Below are positions 9,896-18,768 of a stretch of 64,000 nt of DNA, piece after piece. A program made the translations under genes and the position numbers. A model generated the notes under the pieces. The model was not told the origin of the DNA and made no database searches. It worked only from the letters and a program-made list of their open reading frames with translations. Numbering within the stretch: the stretch's first letter is position 1; the number at the start of each line of letters is the position of its first letter. The stretch is from Pseudomonadota bacterium (lineage in GTDB: Bacteria; Pseudomonadota; Alphaproteobacteria; Acetobacterales; Acetobacteraceae): positions 1 to 64,000 of the forward strand of contig JAKADX010000005.1 in the NCBI GenBank assembly GCA_021818505.1, written 5' to 3'.

Positions 9896-10899
9896 GCACG
9901 CCACTTTCCGCGCCGGTGCGCCGTCGCCGCTTCCTCGGCATCACCGCCGCTGCCGGCGGGCTGCCGCTGCTGCCCTTCACCGTCCGCGCACAGACGCCAC
10001 GGCTGCGCATTTGGACCGGCGCCGCGCTCGGGGCGGACGCGGTGCTGCAGATCCACCATCCCGATCCCGCCATCGCCGACCGGTTGATCGCGGCGTCGCT
10101 GGCAGAGGTGCGGCGGCTGGAGGCGATCATGAGCCTCTATCAGGCGGAGTCCGCGCTGGTGCGGCTGAACCGCGACGGCGTGCTGGATGACCCTCCCCCG
10201 GATCTCGTGCGCGTGCTGGCCGAAAGCGCGCGCTTTCACGCCCTCATGGACGGCATGTTCGACGTCACGGTGCAGCCGTTGTGGCAGCTTTACGCGGCGC
10301 ATTTCGGCCGACCGAACGCCGACCCCGCCGGCCCGCCGGCGCAGGCAGTGCAGGATGCAGTGGCACGCGTCGGTCAGGACCGGGTGGAATATGGCCCGCG
10401 GCGCATCCGTTTCCGTGGCGTCGGCATGGGAATCACGCTGAACAGCATCGGCCAGGGCTACATTACTGACCGCGTTGTGGAGTTGCTGCGCGCCGGCGGC
10501 GTGACGCACGCGCTGGTGAACATGGGCAAGATGCGCGCGATCGGCGAGCATCCCTCGGGCACGCCCTGGCGCGTCGGGCTCGAGAACCCTGACGCACCGG
10601 GGGTGGTCGCCGAGCGGATTGCGTTGCGCGACGATCAGGCGCTGGGCACCGCCGGCGGCTACGCGACCGTGTTCGACACCGCGGGCCGGTTCAACCATAT
10701 CTTCAACCCGTTTGACGGCACCAGCAGTTGGCGGTTCAAGGCGGTCTCCGTTATCGCGCCCACGGCCACCGAGGCGAACGTGCTATCCACCACCTTCACC
10801 CTGACGCCCATTGAGCAGGCGCGCGCGGTGATCCGCGCGCGCAACCTCGCGGCGCATTTCGTATTGCCGGACGGCAGCCGCGTCACCGAGCGTGCGTGA
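9892..10899 (+). CDS. nosX: NosX: ApbE-family FAD:protein FMN transferase for NosR flavinylation
   Basis: A 335-aa protein with a twin-arginine signal (RRRRFLGITAA) and an ApbE fold. Family landmarks are the LNSIGQGYITD region near residue 182, the HALVNMG segment and the TAGGYATVF segment. ApbE/NosX enzymes transfer FMN from FAD to a Thr in the SGAT motif of NosR. Translation starts at a GTG that overlaps the nosL stop (GTGA). The usual HIFDPxTG metal-binding motif reads HIFNPFDG here, so both the Asp and the Thr that normally help bind Mg2+ are replaced; see findings. It is the last gene of the operon. Confidence 0.93.
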   Translation: MSTPLSAPVRRRRFLGITAAAGGLPLLPFTVRAQTPRLRIWTGAALGADAVLQIHHPDPAIADRLIAASLAEVRRLEAIMSLYQAESALVRLNRDGVLDDPPPDLVRVLAESARFHALMDGMFDVTVQPLWQLYAAHFGRPNADPAGPPAQAVQDAVARVGQDRVEYGPRRIRFRGVGMGITLNSIGQGYITDRVVELLRAGGVTHALVNMGKMRAIGEHPSGTPWRVGLENPDAPGVVAERIALRDDQALGTAGGYATVFDTAGRFNHIFNPFDGTSSWRFKAVSVIAPTATEANVLSTTFTLTPIEQARAVIRARNLAAHFVLPDGSRVTERA

Positions 10900-10975
10900 T
10901 TGAAGGTTCCGCGGTTAACCGGAATGCTGCGTGTCGCACCAAGCTGTCCGCGCGCATCTCTGGTGCATCCTGCAG
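10900..10975. terminator. Possible bidirectional terminator between nosX and the ABC permease gene
   Basis: The two operons converge here. GCACCA at 10936-10941 pairs with TGGTGC at 10961-10966 across a 19-base loop, with outer CTGC/GCAG pairing. There is no T tract, so intrinsic termination is unproven. Confidence 0.25.
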
Positions 10976-11800
10976 TCAGCCTTCAACTGCCATCGTCGGA
11001 TCGAGTGCATCGCGCAGCACATCGCCCAGCATGTTCAGGCCGAGCACGGTGACCGCGATGGCGACCCCCGGCACCAGCGCCGTCCAGGGCGCGATATCGA
11101 GGTAATCGCGGCTCGCCTGGATCATCAGGCCCCAGGAGGGCGTCGGCGGCTGTGTCCCCAGACCGAGGAAGGACAGCCCGGCCTCGGCAAGAATCGCGAA
11201 GGCGACGGAGATCGTCGCCTGCACGGTGAGCGGCGCCATGATGTTCGGCAGAACGTGCAGCCGCACGATGCGGCTGTCTGACGCCCCCTGCGAACGCGCT
11301 GCCTCGATGAATGGAAGCGCGATGACCCGCAGCGTCTCGGCGCGCACGATCCGGGCCAGATAGGGTGAGAAGGCTATGCCGATCGCGAGGATGGTATTCC
11401 GCTCGCTCGGTCCCAGCACCGCCGAGATCGTCAGCGCCAGCAGCAGGGCCGGAAAGCTCAGCAGCGTCTCCACAAGGCGCATCAGCGCATGGTCGGTCCA
11501 GCCCCGATAGTAGCCTGCCAGCACGCCGATCGGCAGGCCGATCAGAATGCTGAGGACGACGGCGCTGACAGCGATCACCAGCGAGGTGTGCGCGCCGAGG
11601 AGCACGCGCCAAACCAGTTCGCGTCCGAGCTGATCGGTGCCGAGCCAGTGCGCGGCGGACGGCGGATGAAGGCGTGCGAGGATGTTGATCCGTGTCGCCT
11701 GATTCGCCGGGATCGCATAGGGCGCCAGGATGGCGACAAGAGCGAAGACTGTGACCAGAGCACCGCCGATGATGCCCTTGGGCGAGAGAATGGCACGCAT
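10976..11800 (-). CDS. Peptide/opine-type ABC transporter permease (DppC/OppC family)
   Basis: A 274-aa inner-membrane permease with about six membrane spans and the BPD_transp_1 EAA loop (EAARSQGASDSRIVRLHVLPN). It also has the DppC-type N-terminal block with HWLGTDQLGRE. It forms a heterodimer with the permease encoded three bases upstream. The ATPases are encoded divergently at 14558-16541. The substrate cannot be read from sequence; dipeptides, oligopeptides or opine-like amides are the family range. Confidence 0.93.
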   Translation of the reverse strand: MRAILSPKGIIGGALVTVFALVAILAPYAIPANQATRINILARLHPPSAAHWLGTDQLGRELVWRVLLGAHTSLVIAVSAVVLSILIGLPIGVLAGYYRGWTDHALMRLVETLLSFPALLLALTISAVLGPSERNTILAIGIAFSPYLARIVRAETLRVIALPFIEAARSQGASDSRIVRLHVLPNIMAPLTVQATISVAFAILAEAGLSFLGLGTQPPTPSWGLMIQASRDYLDIAPWTALVPGVAIAVTVLGLNMLGDVLRDALDPTMAVEG

Positions 11801-11803
11801 GGC

Positions 11804-12745
11804 TCAGGACAGGCGCACGCGCGGATCGAGCACGGTATAGACGATGTCTATCACGAGATTGGTCATCATCACCACCGCCGCGATGACCAGCACCGTGGCC
11901 TGCACGAGCGGCATGTCGCGGTTGAGCAGGGCCTGGTAAGTCAGCCAGCCCATCCCGGTGAAGTTGAACAGGCTCTCGACGACGATGATGGAGCCGAACA
12001 GGTAGCCGAGTTGCAGGCCTGCGACGGTCAGCACCGGCATGACCGCATTGCGCAGCGCGTGGCGGAAAATGACGGCACCCCATGCGAGTCCCTTGGCACG
12101 GCAGACTCGGACGAAATCCTGCCCCAGCACTTCCAGCATCGCCGAGCGCGTCATGCGCGTCAGATGCGCCATCAGGCTGAGCGCAAGCGTGATCGACGGC
12201 AGCAATGCGTATTTCAGCGCGAGAGGCAGATTCTCGACCGGCGAGGCATAGCCGGATGCCGGCAACCAGTCGAGCCAGCGGGCGACGAAGAGGATCAGCA
12301 CGATGCCCCAGAAGAAATCCGGCAGGCTGATCCCGGCCAGTGCAATTCCGCTGCCCACCGTGTCCTGCCAGCGGTCCCGGTGTACCGCGCTCCAGACGCC
12401 GAGCGGCACGGCGGCAGCCAGCGCGAAGATCAAAGACATGACCACAAGCAGCGTGCTCGCAGCGATCTTCTGGCCGAGCAACAGCGCGATCGGCTCCTTG
12501 AAGATCAGCGAAACGCCGAGATCGCCCGACAGCGCGCGGCCCATCCAGTGCCCGTACTGCACGATAAGCGCCTGATTGAGGCCGAGCTTCTCGCGCAGAG
12601 CGGCCAGCGTCGCGGGGTCGCTGCGCGTACCCAGGATCATCGTCGCGACATCACCCGGCAGCACGAGAGTGATCAGAAACGTCACCACCGTGATGAGCAG
12701 CAGCGTGATGACGAACAGCGCGAGCCGTCGCGCGAGATAGCTCAT
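11804..12745 (-). CDS. Peptide-type ABC transporter permease (DppB/OppB family)
   Basis: A 313-aa inner-membrane protein with six hydrophobic segments, the DppB-type start (YLARRLALFVITLLLITVV) and the permease loop DFVRVCRAKGL. It is three bases upstream of the DppC-type gene and 37 bases downstream of the binding-protein gene, so all three are probably one transcript. Confidence 0.94.
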   Translation of the reverse strand: MSYLARRLALFVITLLLITVVTFLITLVLPGDVATMILGTRSDPATLAALREKLGLNQALIVQYGHWMGRALSGDLGVSLIFKEPIALLLGQKIAASTLLVVMSLIFALAAAVPLGVWSAVHRDRWQDTVGSGIALAGISLPDFFWGIVLILFVARWLDWLPASGYASPVENLPLALKYALLPSITLALSLMAHLTRMTRSAMLEVLGQDFVRVCRAKGLAWGAVIFRHALRNAVMPVLTVAGLQLGYLFGSIIVVESLFNFTGMGWLTYQALLNRDMPLVQATVLVIAAVVMMTNLVIDIVYTVLDPRVRLS

Positions 12746-12782
12746 GCGTGGGCGCGCAGCCGCCGCGTCTGCCGCACCCGGC

Positions 12783-14324
12783 TCAGGCTTTCAGCCATAC
12801 GTTGCGGAACATCAGGTTCGACCCGTTCGGATGCACCAGCCTGTCCAGTCCCCCGACATTCTGCCGGGCGCCGACGGTGCCGTTGCGGAACCACAGGATC
12901 ACGTCGTGCGTCTCGTCCTGGATCCGCTGCTGCACCTGCTTGTAGATCGCGGCACGACCCGCCGGATCGGTCGAACGTCGTGCCTTCTCGGTCAGGTCGT
13001 CGATCGTGCTGTCCTTGATGTTGCGGTAGTTGAATGCGCCGGTGGAGTTCCAGAGCGTGTAGTAAAGGAAATCCGGTTCCCACAGTGTGAAGAAGTTCAT
13101 CATGGTGACTTCGAAGTCCCGATGCACCCAGCACTGGCTCAGCCAGTCCGCCCAGGTGAGCTGCTGCGTCGTCGCCTTGACGCCGCCCTGCTCAAACCAT
13201 GCCTGCATGATCTGGGCAGCCTGCACGTGATAGGGATAATTGGTCGTCACCTTGAACGTGAACTGAAGCTGACCGGGGCCGAAACCCGCCTCCTTGAGCA
13301 ATGCTGCCGCCGCCTCGAAATCCTGCTTGCGTGGTTTGATGTTTGCGTCGTAGCTGGCGGAGGTCGGGAAGCTCGGCGAACCGGTAACGACGCCCTGACC
13401 CCAAAGCGCACCCTGCATCAGTGCGTCCTTGTCCACCATCAGGTCGAGCGCCTTGCGCACGCGCGGATCGTCGAACGGCTTTTTGGCATGATTGAAATTC
13501 AGGAAGTCCCAGCACAGGGGGAACCAGGACAGCACCTGCAACTTGGGATCCTGCTTGACCTTGGCGACGCGGTCCATCGGGATATCGTTGATCAGATGGA
13601 ACTGGCCGGTCTGCAATCCGGTCAGCCGCACCGTCTCCTCCGTCACCTCGTGGGAGAGGACCCCGTCCAGATACGGAGCACCCTGCCAGTAGTCGGCGAA
13701 GCCAGTCAGCTCGACCTTGTTACCGAACTCGCGGCTGACGAACTTGAACGGACCGCAGCCGACCGGCGCCTTGCCCTGGATGTCGCCGGAGTCCTTCGGC
13801 AGGATCGCGCCCGCGCCGAGTTCGGCCAGGCGGGCGAGGAACGGCGCGAAGGGCTGCTTCATCTTGACGATGACGGTGCCGGGGTCCGGCGCCTCGATCC
13901 CCGCCACGTCCTTGAACACGTCGAAGTTCACGGCGCCGGTCTTGGGGTCCTTGACCCGCTCGAACGAATAGACGACGTCGGCGGAGGTGACCGCTGCGCC
14001 GGTATGGAACTTCACGCCGGGACGAAGGCGAAAAGTGTAGGTCAGCAGATCCTGCGATACGTCAAAGCTCTCGGCGACATTGGGCAGCACCTTGAAGGAG
14101 TGGTCCACCGTCACGATCGTGTCGTGTACGTTCTGCAGCAGGCGCAAGGTGGAGGCGGTACCTGTCTGGTGGATGTCAAGGTTCTGGGTCGTCTCGGAAT
14201 GGCCCCAGATCAGGGTGCCGCCGCGCCGGGGCGCATCCTCAGCCGCCGCCGGGCCAGGGAGGCCGCCGACCGCCAGCCCGCCCATGAGCAGCCCCGATGT
14301 CTGGAGAAATTCGCGTCGCTTCAT
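12783..14324 (-). CDS. Periplasmic substrate-binding protein, SBP family 5 (peptide/nickel type)
   Basis: A 513-aa precursor with a Tat-like signal ([15 protein letters not shown]) and cleavage near AAAE at about residue 29. The body matches extracellular solute-binding family 5: an early GGTLIWG strand, the [15 protein letters not shown] block near residue 100 and a long C-terminal lobe ending in a Trp-rich segment. It captures the substrate for the adjacent permeases. The start is supported by the signal sequence and an AGGGGA ribosome site. The ligand is unknown; the neighbouring amidase suggests an amide or peptide. Confidence 0.94.
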   Translation of the reverse strand: MKRREFLQTSGLLMGGLAVGGLPGPAAAEDAPRRGGTLIWGHSETTQNLDIHQTGTASTLRLLQNVHDTIVTVDHSFKVLPNVAESFDVSQDLLTYTFRLRPGVKFHTGAAVTSADVVYSFERVKDPKTGAVNFDVFKDVAGIEAPDPGTVIVKMKQPFAPFLARLAELGAGAILPKDSGDIQGKAPVGCGPFKFVSREFGNKVELTGFADYWQGAPYLDGVLSHEVTEETVRLTGLQTGQFHLINDIPMDRVAKVKQDPKLQVLSWFPLCWDFLNFNHAKKPFDDPRVRKALDLMVDKDALMQGALWGQGVVTGSPSFPTSASYDANIKPRKQDFEAAAALLKEAGFGPGQLQFTFKVTTNYPYHVQAAQIMQAWFEQGGVKATTQQLTWADWLSQCWVHRDFEVTMMNFFTLWEPDFLYYTLWNSTGAFNYRNIKDSTIDDLTEKARRSTDPAGRAAIYKQVQQRIQDETHDVILWFRNGTVGARQNVGGLDRLVHPNGSNLMFRNVWLKA

Positions 14325-14340
14325 CTGCCCGGTTCCCCTG

Positions 14341-14400
14341 CTGCGGTTTGCCTTGCTGGCAGTTCACATGTGGTATAAGGAACTTGCAAGTCGCATTTTG
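14341..14400. promoter_or_regulatory. Divergent promoter region with a perfect 10-bp palindrome
   Basis: The palindrome ACTTGCAAGT sits at 14382-14391, next to a -10-like TATAAG at 14374-14379 on the plus strand (weak -35 TTGCTG, 15-base spacer). It lies between the binding-protein gene and the ATPase genes and could be an operator serving both. No regulator gene is adjacent, so this is only suggestive. Confidence 0.28.
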
Positions 14401-14557
14401 ACAAGAGGCTGCATGCGCACGTTTTTCTGGCCAGCAAGCGTGCGCGACGCAGCCAAGTGGCACGCGATGTAGCCGTGTTCCGTCGTCGGGGAGATCGGCC
14501 ATCATAATCTCGGGCACCGAACAGGCCGCGTCGCCGGCCGGCCCGATCGATGCACCG

Positions 14558-15553
14558 TTGCTGCGCGTTCGCTCGCTGACAGTCAGGTTCGGGACCGCAG
14601 CCGGCGTCGTGCGGGCCGTCAACGGCGTGTCGTTCGACGTGCGCCCCGGCGAGACGTTGGCGATCGTCGGCGAATCCGGCAGCGGCAAGAGCGCCACGGC
14701 CCTTGCGCTTCTGCGCCTGTTGCCGGCGCGGACGGCGGTGGTCCAGAGTGAGGGGATCGTCTTCGAGGGCCGCGACCTGCAGGCTCTGTCCGAGCCGGAG
14801 ATGCGCGATGTCCGCGGCAACGCGATCTCGATGATCTTCCAGGAGCCGATGACCTCGCTCGATCCCGTGATGACGGTCGGCCGGCAGGTCGCCGAGGTGA
14901 TCGAGACGCATCAGGGCCTGCCGCGCGCGCAGGCGATGGCGGCGGCGATCGCGGCGCTCGACCTCGTGCGGGTGCCCGAGCCCGCACGGCGGGCGCGGCA
15001 GTATCCGTTCCAGTTGTCCGGCGGCCTGCGGCAGCGCGTGATGATCGCGATGGCGATGGCCTGCAACCCGCGCCTGCTGATCGCCGATGAGCCGACCACG
15101 GCGCTCGATGTGACCATCCAGGCGCAGATCCTGAACCTGATGGAGGAACTGAAGAGCCGGGTCGGCGCCGCGATCATCCTGATCACGCACGACCTTGGCG
15201 TCGTCGCCGAGATGGCGCAGCGCGTGATCGTGATGTATGCCGGGCAAGTGGTGGAGCAGGCGGCGGTGAGCGACCTGTTCGCGCATCCGCTGCATCCCTA
15301 TACGCATGGCCTGCTCGGTGCAGTGCCGCAGCTCTACTCCTCACTGACGGCGGGGGCGAAGGGCCGGCGCCTGCGGGAAATCGCGGGCACCGTGCCGTCG
15401 ATGCGCGAGCCGATTGCCGGCTGCGCCTTCGCGCCGCGCTGCGGCCTTGCCACCGATCGGTGCCGCAGCACGCCCCCGCCGCTGGCGGCCAAGCGCGACG
15501 GACACGACGCCGCATGTTGGGAGAGTGCCAGACTGGAGAAGGAAATTGCCTGA
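14558..15553 (+). CDS. Peptide-type ABC transporter ATPase (DppD/OppD family)
   Basis: A 331-aa ATPase with Walker [10 protein letters not shown] (residues 38-46), Q-loop [13 protein letters not shown], signature LSGGLRQR and Walker [15 protein letters not shown]. The C-terminal oligopeptide-transporter extension holds a Cys-rich motif ([14 protein letters not shown]). The start is uncertain. TTG at 14558 is the first usable codon close to the domain, but the frame stays open upstream and a GGGGAG ribosome-like site at 14488-14493 precedes ATC/ATA codons near 14501-14506. The true N-terminus may therefore be about 19 residues longer. Confidence 0.92.
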   Translation: MLRVRSLTVRFGTAAGVVRAVNGVSFDVRPGETLAIVGESGSGKSATALALLRLLPARTAVVQSEGIVFEGRDLQALSEPEMRDVRGNAISMIFQEPMTSLDPVMTVGRQVAEVIETHQGLPRAQAMAAAIAALDLVRVPEPARRARQYPFQLSGGLRQRVMIAMAMACNPRLLIADEPTTALDVTIQAQILNLMEELKSRVGAAIILITHDLGVVAEMAQRVIVMYAGQVVEQAAVSDLFAHPLHPYTHGLLGAVPQLYSSLTAGAKGRRLREIAGTVPSMREPIAGCAFAPRCGLATDRCRSTPPPLAAKRDGHDAACWESARLEKEIA

Positions 15554-16541
15554 ATCGCCGGCACCGCGCGCGGCGAACGTAATCGAGGTGCAGGACCTCG
15601 TGAAGACATTTCCGTTGCGCCACGGTCTGTTCGGCGGCGGCGGGGCCGTCGTGCATGCACTCAGCGGCGTCAGCTTCTCCGTCCGTGCGGGCGAGACGCT
15701 TGGCGTCGTCGGCGAATCGGGCTGCGGGAAGACCACACTGGGCAAGACGCTGATGCGCCTCTATCCCGCGGACGGCGGGCGCATCCTGCTGCACGGACGC
15801 GACATCACGCAGGCGGGGGAGAGCGATCTGCGAGGCCTGCGCCGCAGGATCCAGATGGTGTTCCAGGATCCGTTCTCATCTTTCAATCCGCGCATGACGT
15901 GCGGCCGGATCGTCGCGGAGCCGATGGAAATTCACGGCATCGCGGCGGGCCGCGAGAAAGAGGATCGCGTCGCCGCGATGTTCGCTCAGGTCGGGCTGCG
16001 GCCGGAGCAGATGCGGCGCTATCCGCACCAGCTTTCCGGCGGCCAGCGGCAGCGACTGGGCATCGCCCGCGCGCTCGCCGTGCAGCCGGAGATCATCGTT
16101 GCGGACGAACCTGTATCGGCGCTCGACGTCTCCGTGCAGGCACAGGTCCTGAACCTGATGACGGATCTGCAAAGCGGCTCCGACCTTGCGTTCCTGTTCA
16201 TCTCGCACGATCTCGCCGTCGTCGAGCACGTCGCCCACCGCGTCGCGGTCATGTATCTCGGCCGCATCGTCGAGATCGCCGAGAAGCGCGCGCTGTTCGC
16301 CGGGCCGAAGCACCCCTATACCGAGGCGCTGCTCGCTGCCGTGCCGGTGCCGCGGCCCGGCGCGAAGCGCGAGCGGATCATCTTGCGGGGCGACGTGCCC
16401 AGCCCGGTCAACCCGCCGCCCGGCTGCGCGTTCCACACGCGTTGCCCGATCGCTCAACCGCTCTGTCGCGAACGCACGCCGCCGCTGGCGCTGGTGGGCA
16501 CGGACCATGCAGTCGCGTGCCACCTTCGCGCCGGCGTCTGA
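15546..16541 (+). CDS. Peptide-type ABC transporter ATPase (DppF/OppF family)
   Basis: A 331-aa ATPase with Walker A GESGCGKTT (residues 57-65), Q-loop MVFQDPFSSFNPR, signature LSGGQRQR, Walker B IIVADEPVSALDVS and the oligopeptide C-terminal motif CAFHTRCPIAQPLC. The TTG at 15546 is preferred: it follows GAGAAGGAAA, overlaps the OppD-type stop by eight bases and places the N-terminus where the domain begins. A longer open frame upstream would overlap the previous gene by 140 bases. With the divergently encoded permeases and binding protein it completes a five-component importer. Confidence 0.93.
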   Translation: MPESPAPRAANVIEVQDLVKTFPLRHGLFGGGGAVVHALSGVSFSVRAGETLGVVGESGCGKTTLGKTLMRLYPADGGRILLHGRDITQAGESDLRGLRRRIQMVFQDPFSSFNPRMTCGRIVAEPMEIHGIAAGREKEDRVAAMFAQVGLRPEQMRRYPHQLSGGQRQRLGIARALAVQPEIIVADEPVSALDVSVQAQVLNLMTDLQSGSDLAFLFISHDLAVVEHVAHRVAVMYLGRIVEIAEKRALFAGPKHPYTEALLAAVPVPRPGAKRERIILRGDVPSPVNPPPGCAFHTRCPIAQPLCRERTPPLALVGTDHAVACHLRAGV

Positions 16542-16543
16542 CG

Positions 16544-18205
16544 CTATTTCGGAAATCCCGGCCGGCGCGCCGCTACCCCCAGGGCCGCCTCCAGCGCCAT
16601 CCCGAGATTGCAGAGCCGGCCTTCGTCGTACAACCTGCCCCAGAGCGAGATTCCCTGCGGCACCTCGAACAGTCGTGCGCCCTGTGTTTCCTGACCGAGA
16701 TCCAGCCTGGATTCGGCAATCGAGGGGTCGGATCGCGTGCCGGCCTGCAGAAAACCGGCACGCAGATGCAGACAGGGATGGCCGGTGAAGTTGCTGGCGA
16801 TCAGCATCGGGCCGGTCGCGAACGGGCCGATCAGGGCATCGATCTGACGGAACAGCGCATCCAGCGCCTGCATGACGCGATAGCGTAGTCGGTCCGCCTG
16901 CACATGATCGACAGCGGAGAGAAAGCGCGCCTTGCGGAACGCGTTCGGCCAGGCCGCTTTGCTTTGCCAGGTGAGTTCGTCGTCGCGGTTGCTCAGCGTC
17001 AGGTCTTCGAAAGCCGCCGCCGCCTCGGCATAGAGAATCGCCATCAGCGAGCCGAACGGGAGGTCCGGGAGCCGCACCTCCGTGACCTCCAGTCCGAGCG
17101 ACCTTGCCGCCGCCAGCGCGGCGCGGTCCACATCCGTCGCGTCCTTGTCCTCGAACGCATCGGCGATGTAGCCCAGGCGCATCCCCGCGATGCCGGCGTC
17201 GGCCTCGAAGCGCAGCGGCGCCGCGATCGAGCCGCGATCGGCCGGGTCCTGCCCGTTAATCGCGGCGAGCACCAGCGCGCAATCCTCCACGCCGCGGCAG
17301 ATCGGCCCGACCTTGTCGAGCGACCAGCACAGCGCCATGCCGCCCGCGCGGCTCACGCGGCCGAATGTCGGGCGCAGCCCGGTCGTGCCGCAGCGCTGCG
17401 AAGGCGAGGTGATGGACCCCAGCGTCTCGGTCCCGATCGCGAACCCGCACAGGCCGGCCGCGACGGCGGATGCCGACCCGGCGCTCGATCCGCTCGATCC
17501 TTCATTGAGGTTCCACGGGTTGCGCGTCTTGCCGCCGAACCAGATGTCGCCGTAGGCGAGCGCGCCGACGGTGGTCTTGCCGATCAGGACCGCGCCGGCC
17601 GCGCGCAGCATCTCGACGATGCGCGCGTCGCGTTCCGCCACGCGGTCGCGATACGGCTCCGCACCCCATGTCGTACGGATGCCGCGCGCGTCGAACAGAT
17701 CTTTCAGGCCGTATGGAATGCCGTGCAGGGGACCGAGCCAGGTGCCGGCCCGCAGGGCTGCGTCCGCCGCATCCGCCTGCGCGCGCGCGAGGTCGTCGGT
17801 CACGGTGACGAAGCATTCCAGCGGCCCGGCGAACTGCGCGATGCGGGCGAGGTAGATCTCGGTAAGCCGGCGGCTGGTCAGTGCTCCGCGCCGTATCCAG
17901 CGGGACAGGCGCGCGGCGGGGGCGAAGGCGATGTCCTCGTCGCTGTCGGGCAGTGGCCCCGGATCGCCCTCCGACGGGCGGAGCACGGAGTGCGCCGGCA
18001 ACGGCGGAAAATCCGGCAGGCGCGGGTCGAACTGGCTCGCGGTCGGGAGATCGTTGGGAAAGACGAGCTTGCGGCGCGCCTGGGCGGCGGCGATCTGGCC
18101 GTCCAGGTTGTCGAGCATCAACGTGCGCTCGGCACGCGAATAGGCAACGCCCATCAACCGCTCGCCGGCTTCGATCGTGTCAAGGTTGATCGGATGATCG
18201 GTCAC
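16544..18205 (-). CDS. Amidase-signature family hydrolase
   Basis: A 553-aa cytosolic enzyme of the amidase signature family. The Ser-cisSer-Lys triad is visible: Lys168 in GIPYGLKDLFD, the cis-Ser in GSSGSSAGSA (about 240-241) and the nucleophile Ser264 in GTETLGS. Family members hydrolyse amides, carbamates or aryl-acylamides. The C-terminus is longer than in GatA and the protein is not the tRNA amidotransferase subunit, since gatB and gatC are absent. It converges with the transporter ATPase gene, two bases apart. Its position suggests it processes the imported substrate, but that is inference. Confidence 0.9.
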   Translation of the reverse strand: MTDHPINLDTIEAGERLMGVAYSRAERTLMLDNLDGQIAAAQARRKLVFPNDLPTASQFDPRLPDFPPLPAHSVLRPSEGDPGPLPDSDEDIAFAPAARLSRWIRRGALTSRRLTEIYLARIAQFAGPLECFVTVTDDLARAQADAADAALRAGTWLGPLHGIPYGLKDLFDARGIRTTWGAEPYRDRVAERDARIVEMLRAAGAVLIGKTTVGALAYGDIWFGGKTRNPWNLNEGSSGSSAGSASAVAAGLCGFAIGTETLGSITSPSQRCGTTGLRPTFGRVSRAGGMALCWSLDKVGPICRGVEDCALVLAAINGQDPADRGSIAAPLRFEADAGIAGMRLGYIADAFEDKDATDVDRAALAAARSLGLEVTEVRLPDLPFGSLMAILYAEAAAAFEDLTLSNRDDELTWQSKAAWPNAFRKARFLSAVDHVQADRLRYRVMQALDALFRQIDALIGPFATGPMLIASNFTGHPCLHLRAGFLQAGTRSDPSIAESRLDLGQETQGARLFEVPQGISLWGRLYDEGRLCNLGMALEAALGVAARRPGFPK

Positions 18206-18452
18206 GGCAGTCCGCTCCGCATGGTGGGTGGCCCAAGAGCTAACAGCAGTCCGGCGGCAGCGTCACCCGCCGAAATCCCGCCCGCCGACGCGCGCCCGGC
18301 GGCCGCCCCGGTGGGGCGCATGGTGGCGTTCGGAGTGCGGGAGCGGGGCATTCAGGCGTGACCGGGGCGTCTCGGCGTTAACCCTTTGCGCCGCGACTCG
18401 TGCGATAAGTCACGTATTGCTTTTCGCCAAGCTGAGAAAGAGGGGCGGGCCG

Positions 18453-18764
18453 ATGCTGACGCGGGCCGAGTTGCGGGTACTGACCGACTGGTGCCGGGCG
18501 CGCAACATGACCTGGATAGCGGGTCACGCTGCGGGCGAGGCGCCGACGCTGCTGCTCGAACGGGCGGGGCGGGGCGCCGACGCGATGCTGCTGGTGGTGG
18601 CGGCGCGGGAGCGGCGGCTGCTGGATGCCGCAGGGCAGGAACTCGCCACTGCCTCCGACCTGCCGGCGCTGCTCGATGCGGTCGATGGCGGGGTCGGCGA
18701 CGCGACGCCGTCCGTCTGGCCGTCCCGCCGGGCGGTCATCGCCCTGCCGCGCCGCGCCGCCTGA
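18453..18764 (+). CDS. Hypothetical 103-aa protein
   Basis: A small soluble, Ala/Arg/Leu-rich protein starting LTRAELRVLTDWCRARNM. No known domain is recognised, and there are no membrane spans or signal. A GAAAGAGG ribosome site precedes the ATG, and GC-biased third positions support coding. It converges with the regulator gene, ending four bases from that gene's stop. It stands alone after a 247-base gap. Confidence 0.6.
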   Translation: MLTRAELRVLTDWCRARNMTWIAGHAAGEAPTLLLERAGRGADAMLLVVAARERRLLDAAGQELATASDLPALLDAVDGGVGDATPSVWPSRRAVIALPRRAA

Positions 18765-18768
18765 AGCG

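Noticed and set aside
11000-18200. Search for defence-system genes in the transporter-amidase region
   Set aside because: All proteins here are recognisable importer parts or an amidase; no nuclease, helicase, toxin or reverse transcriptase was found.
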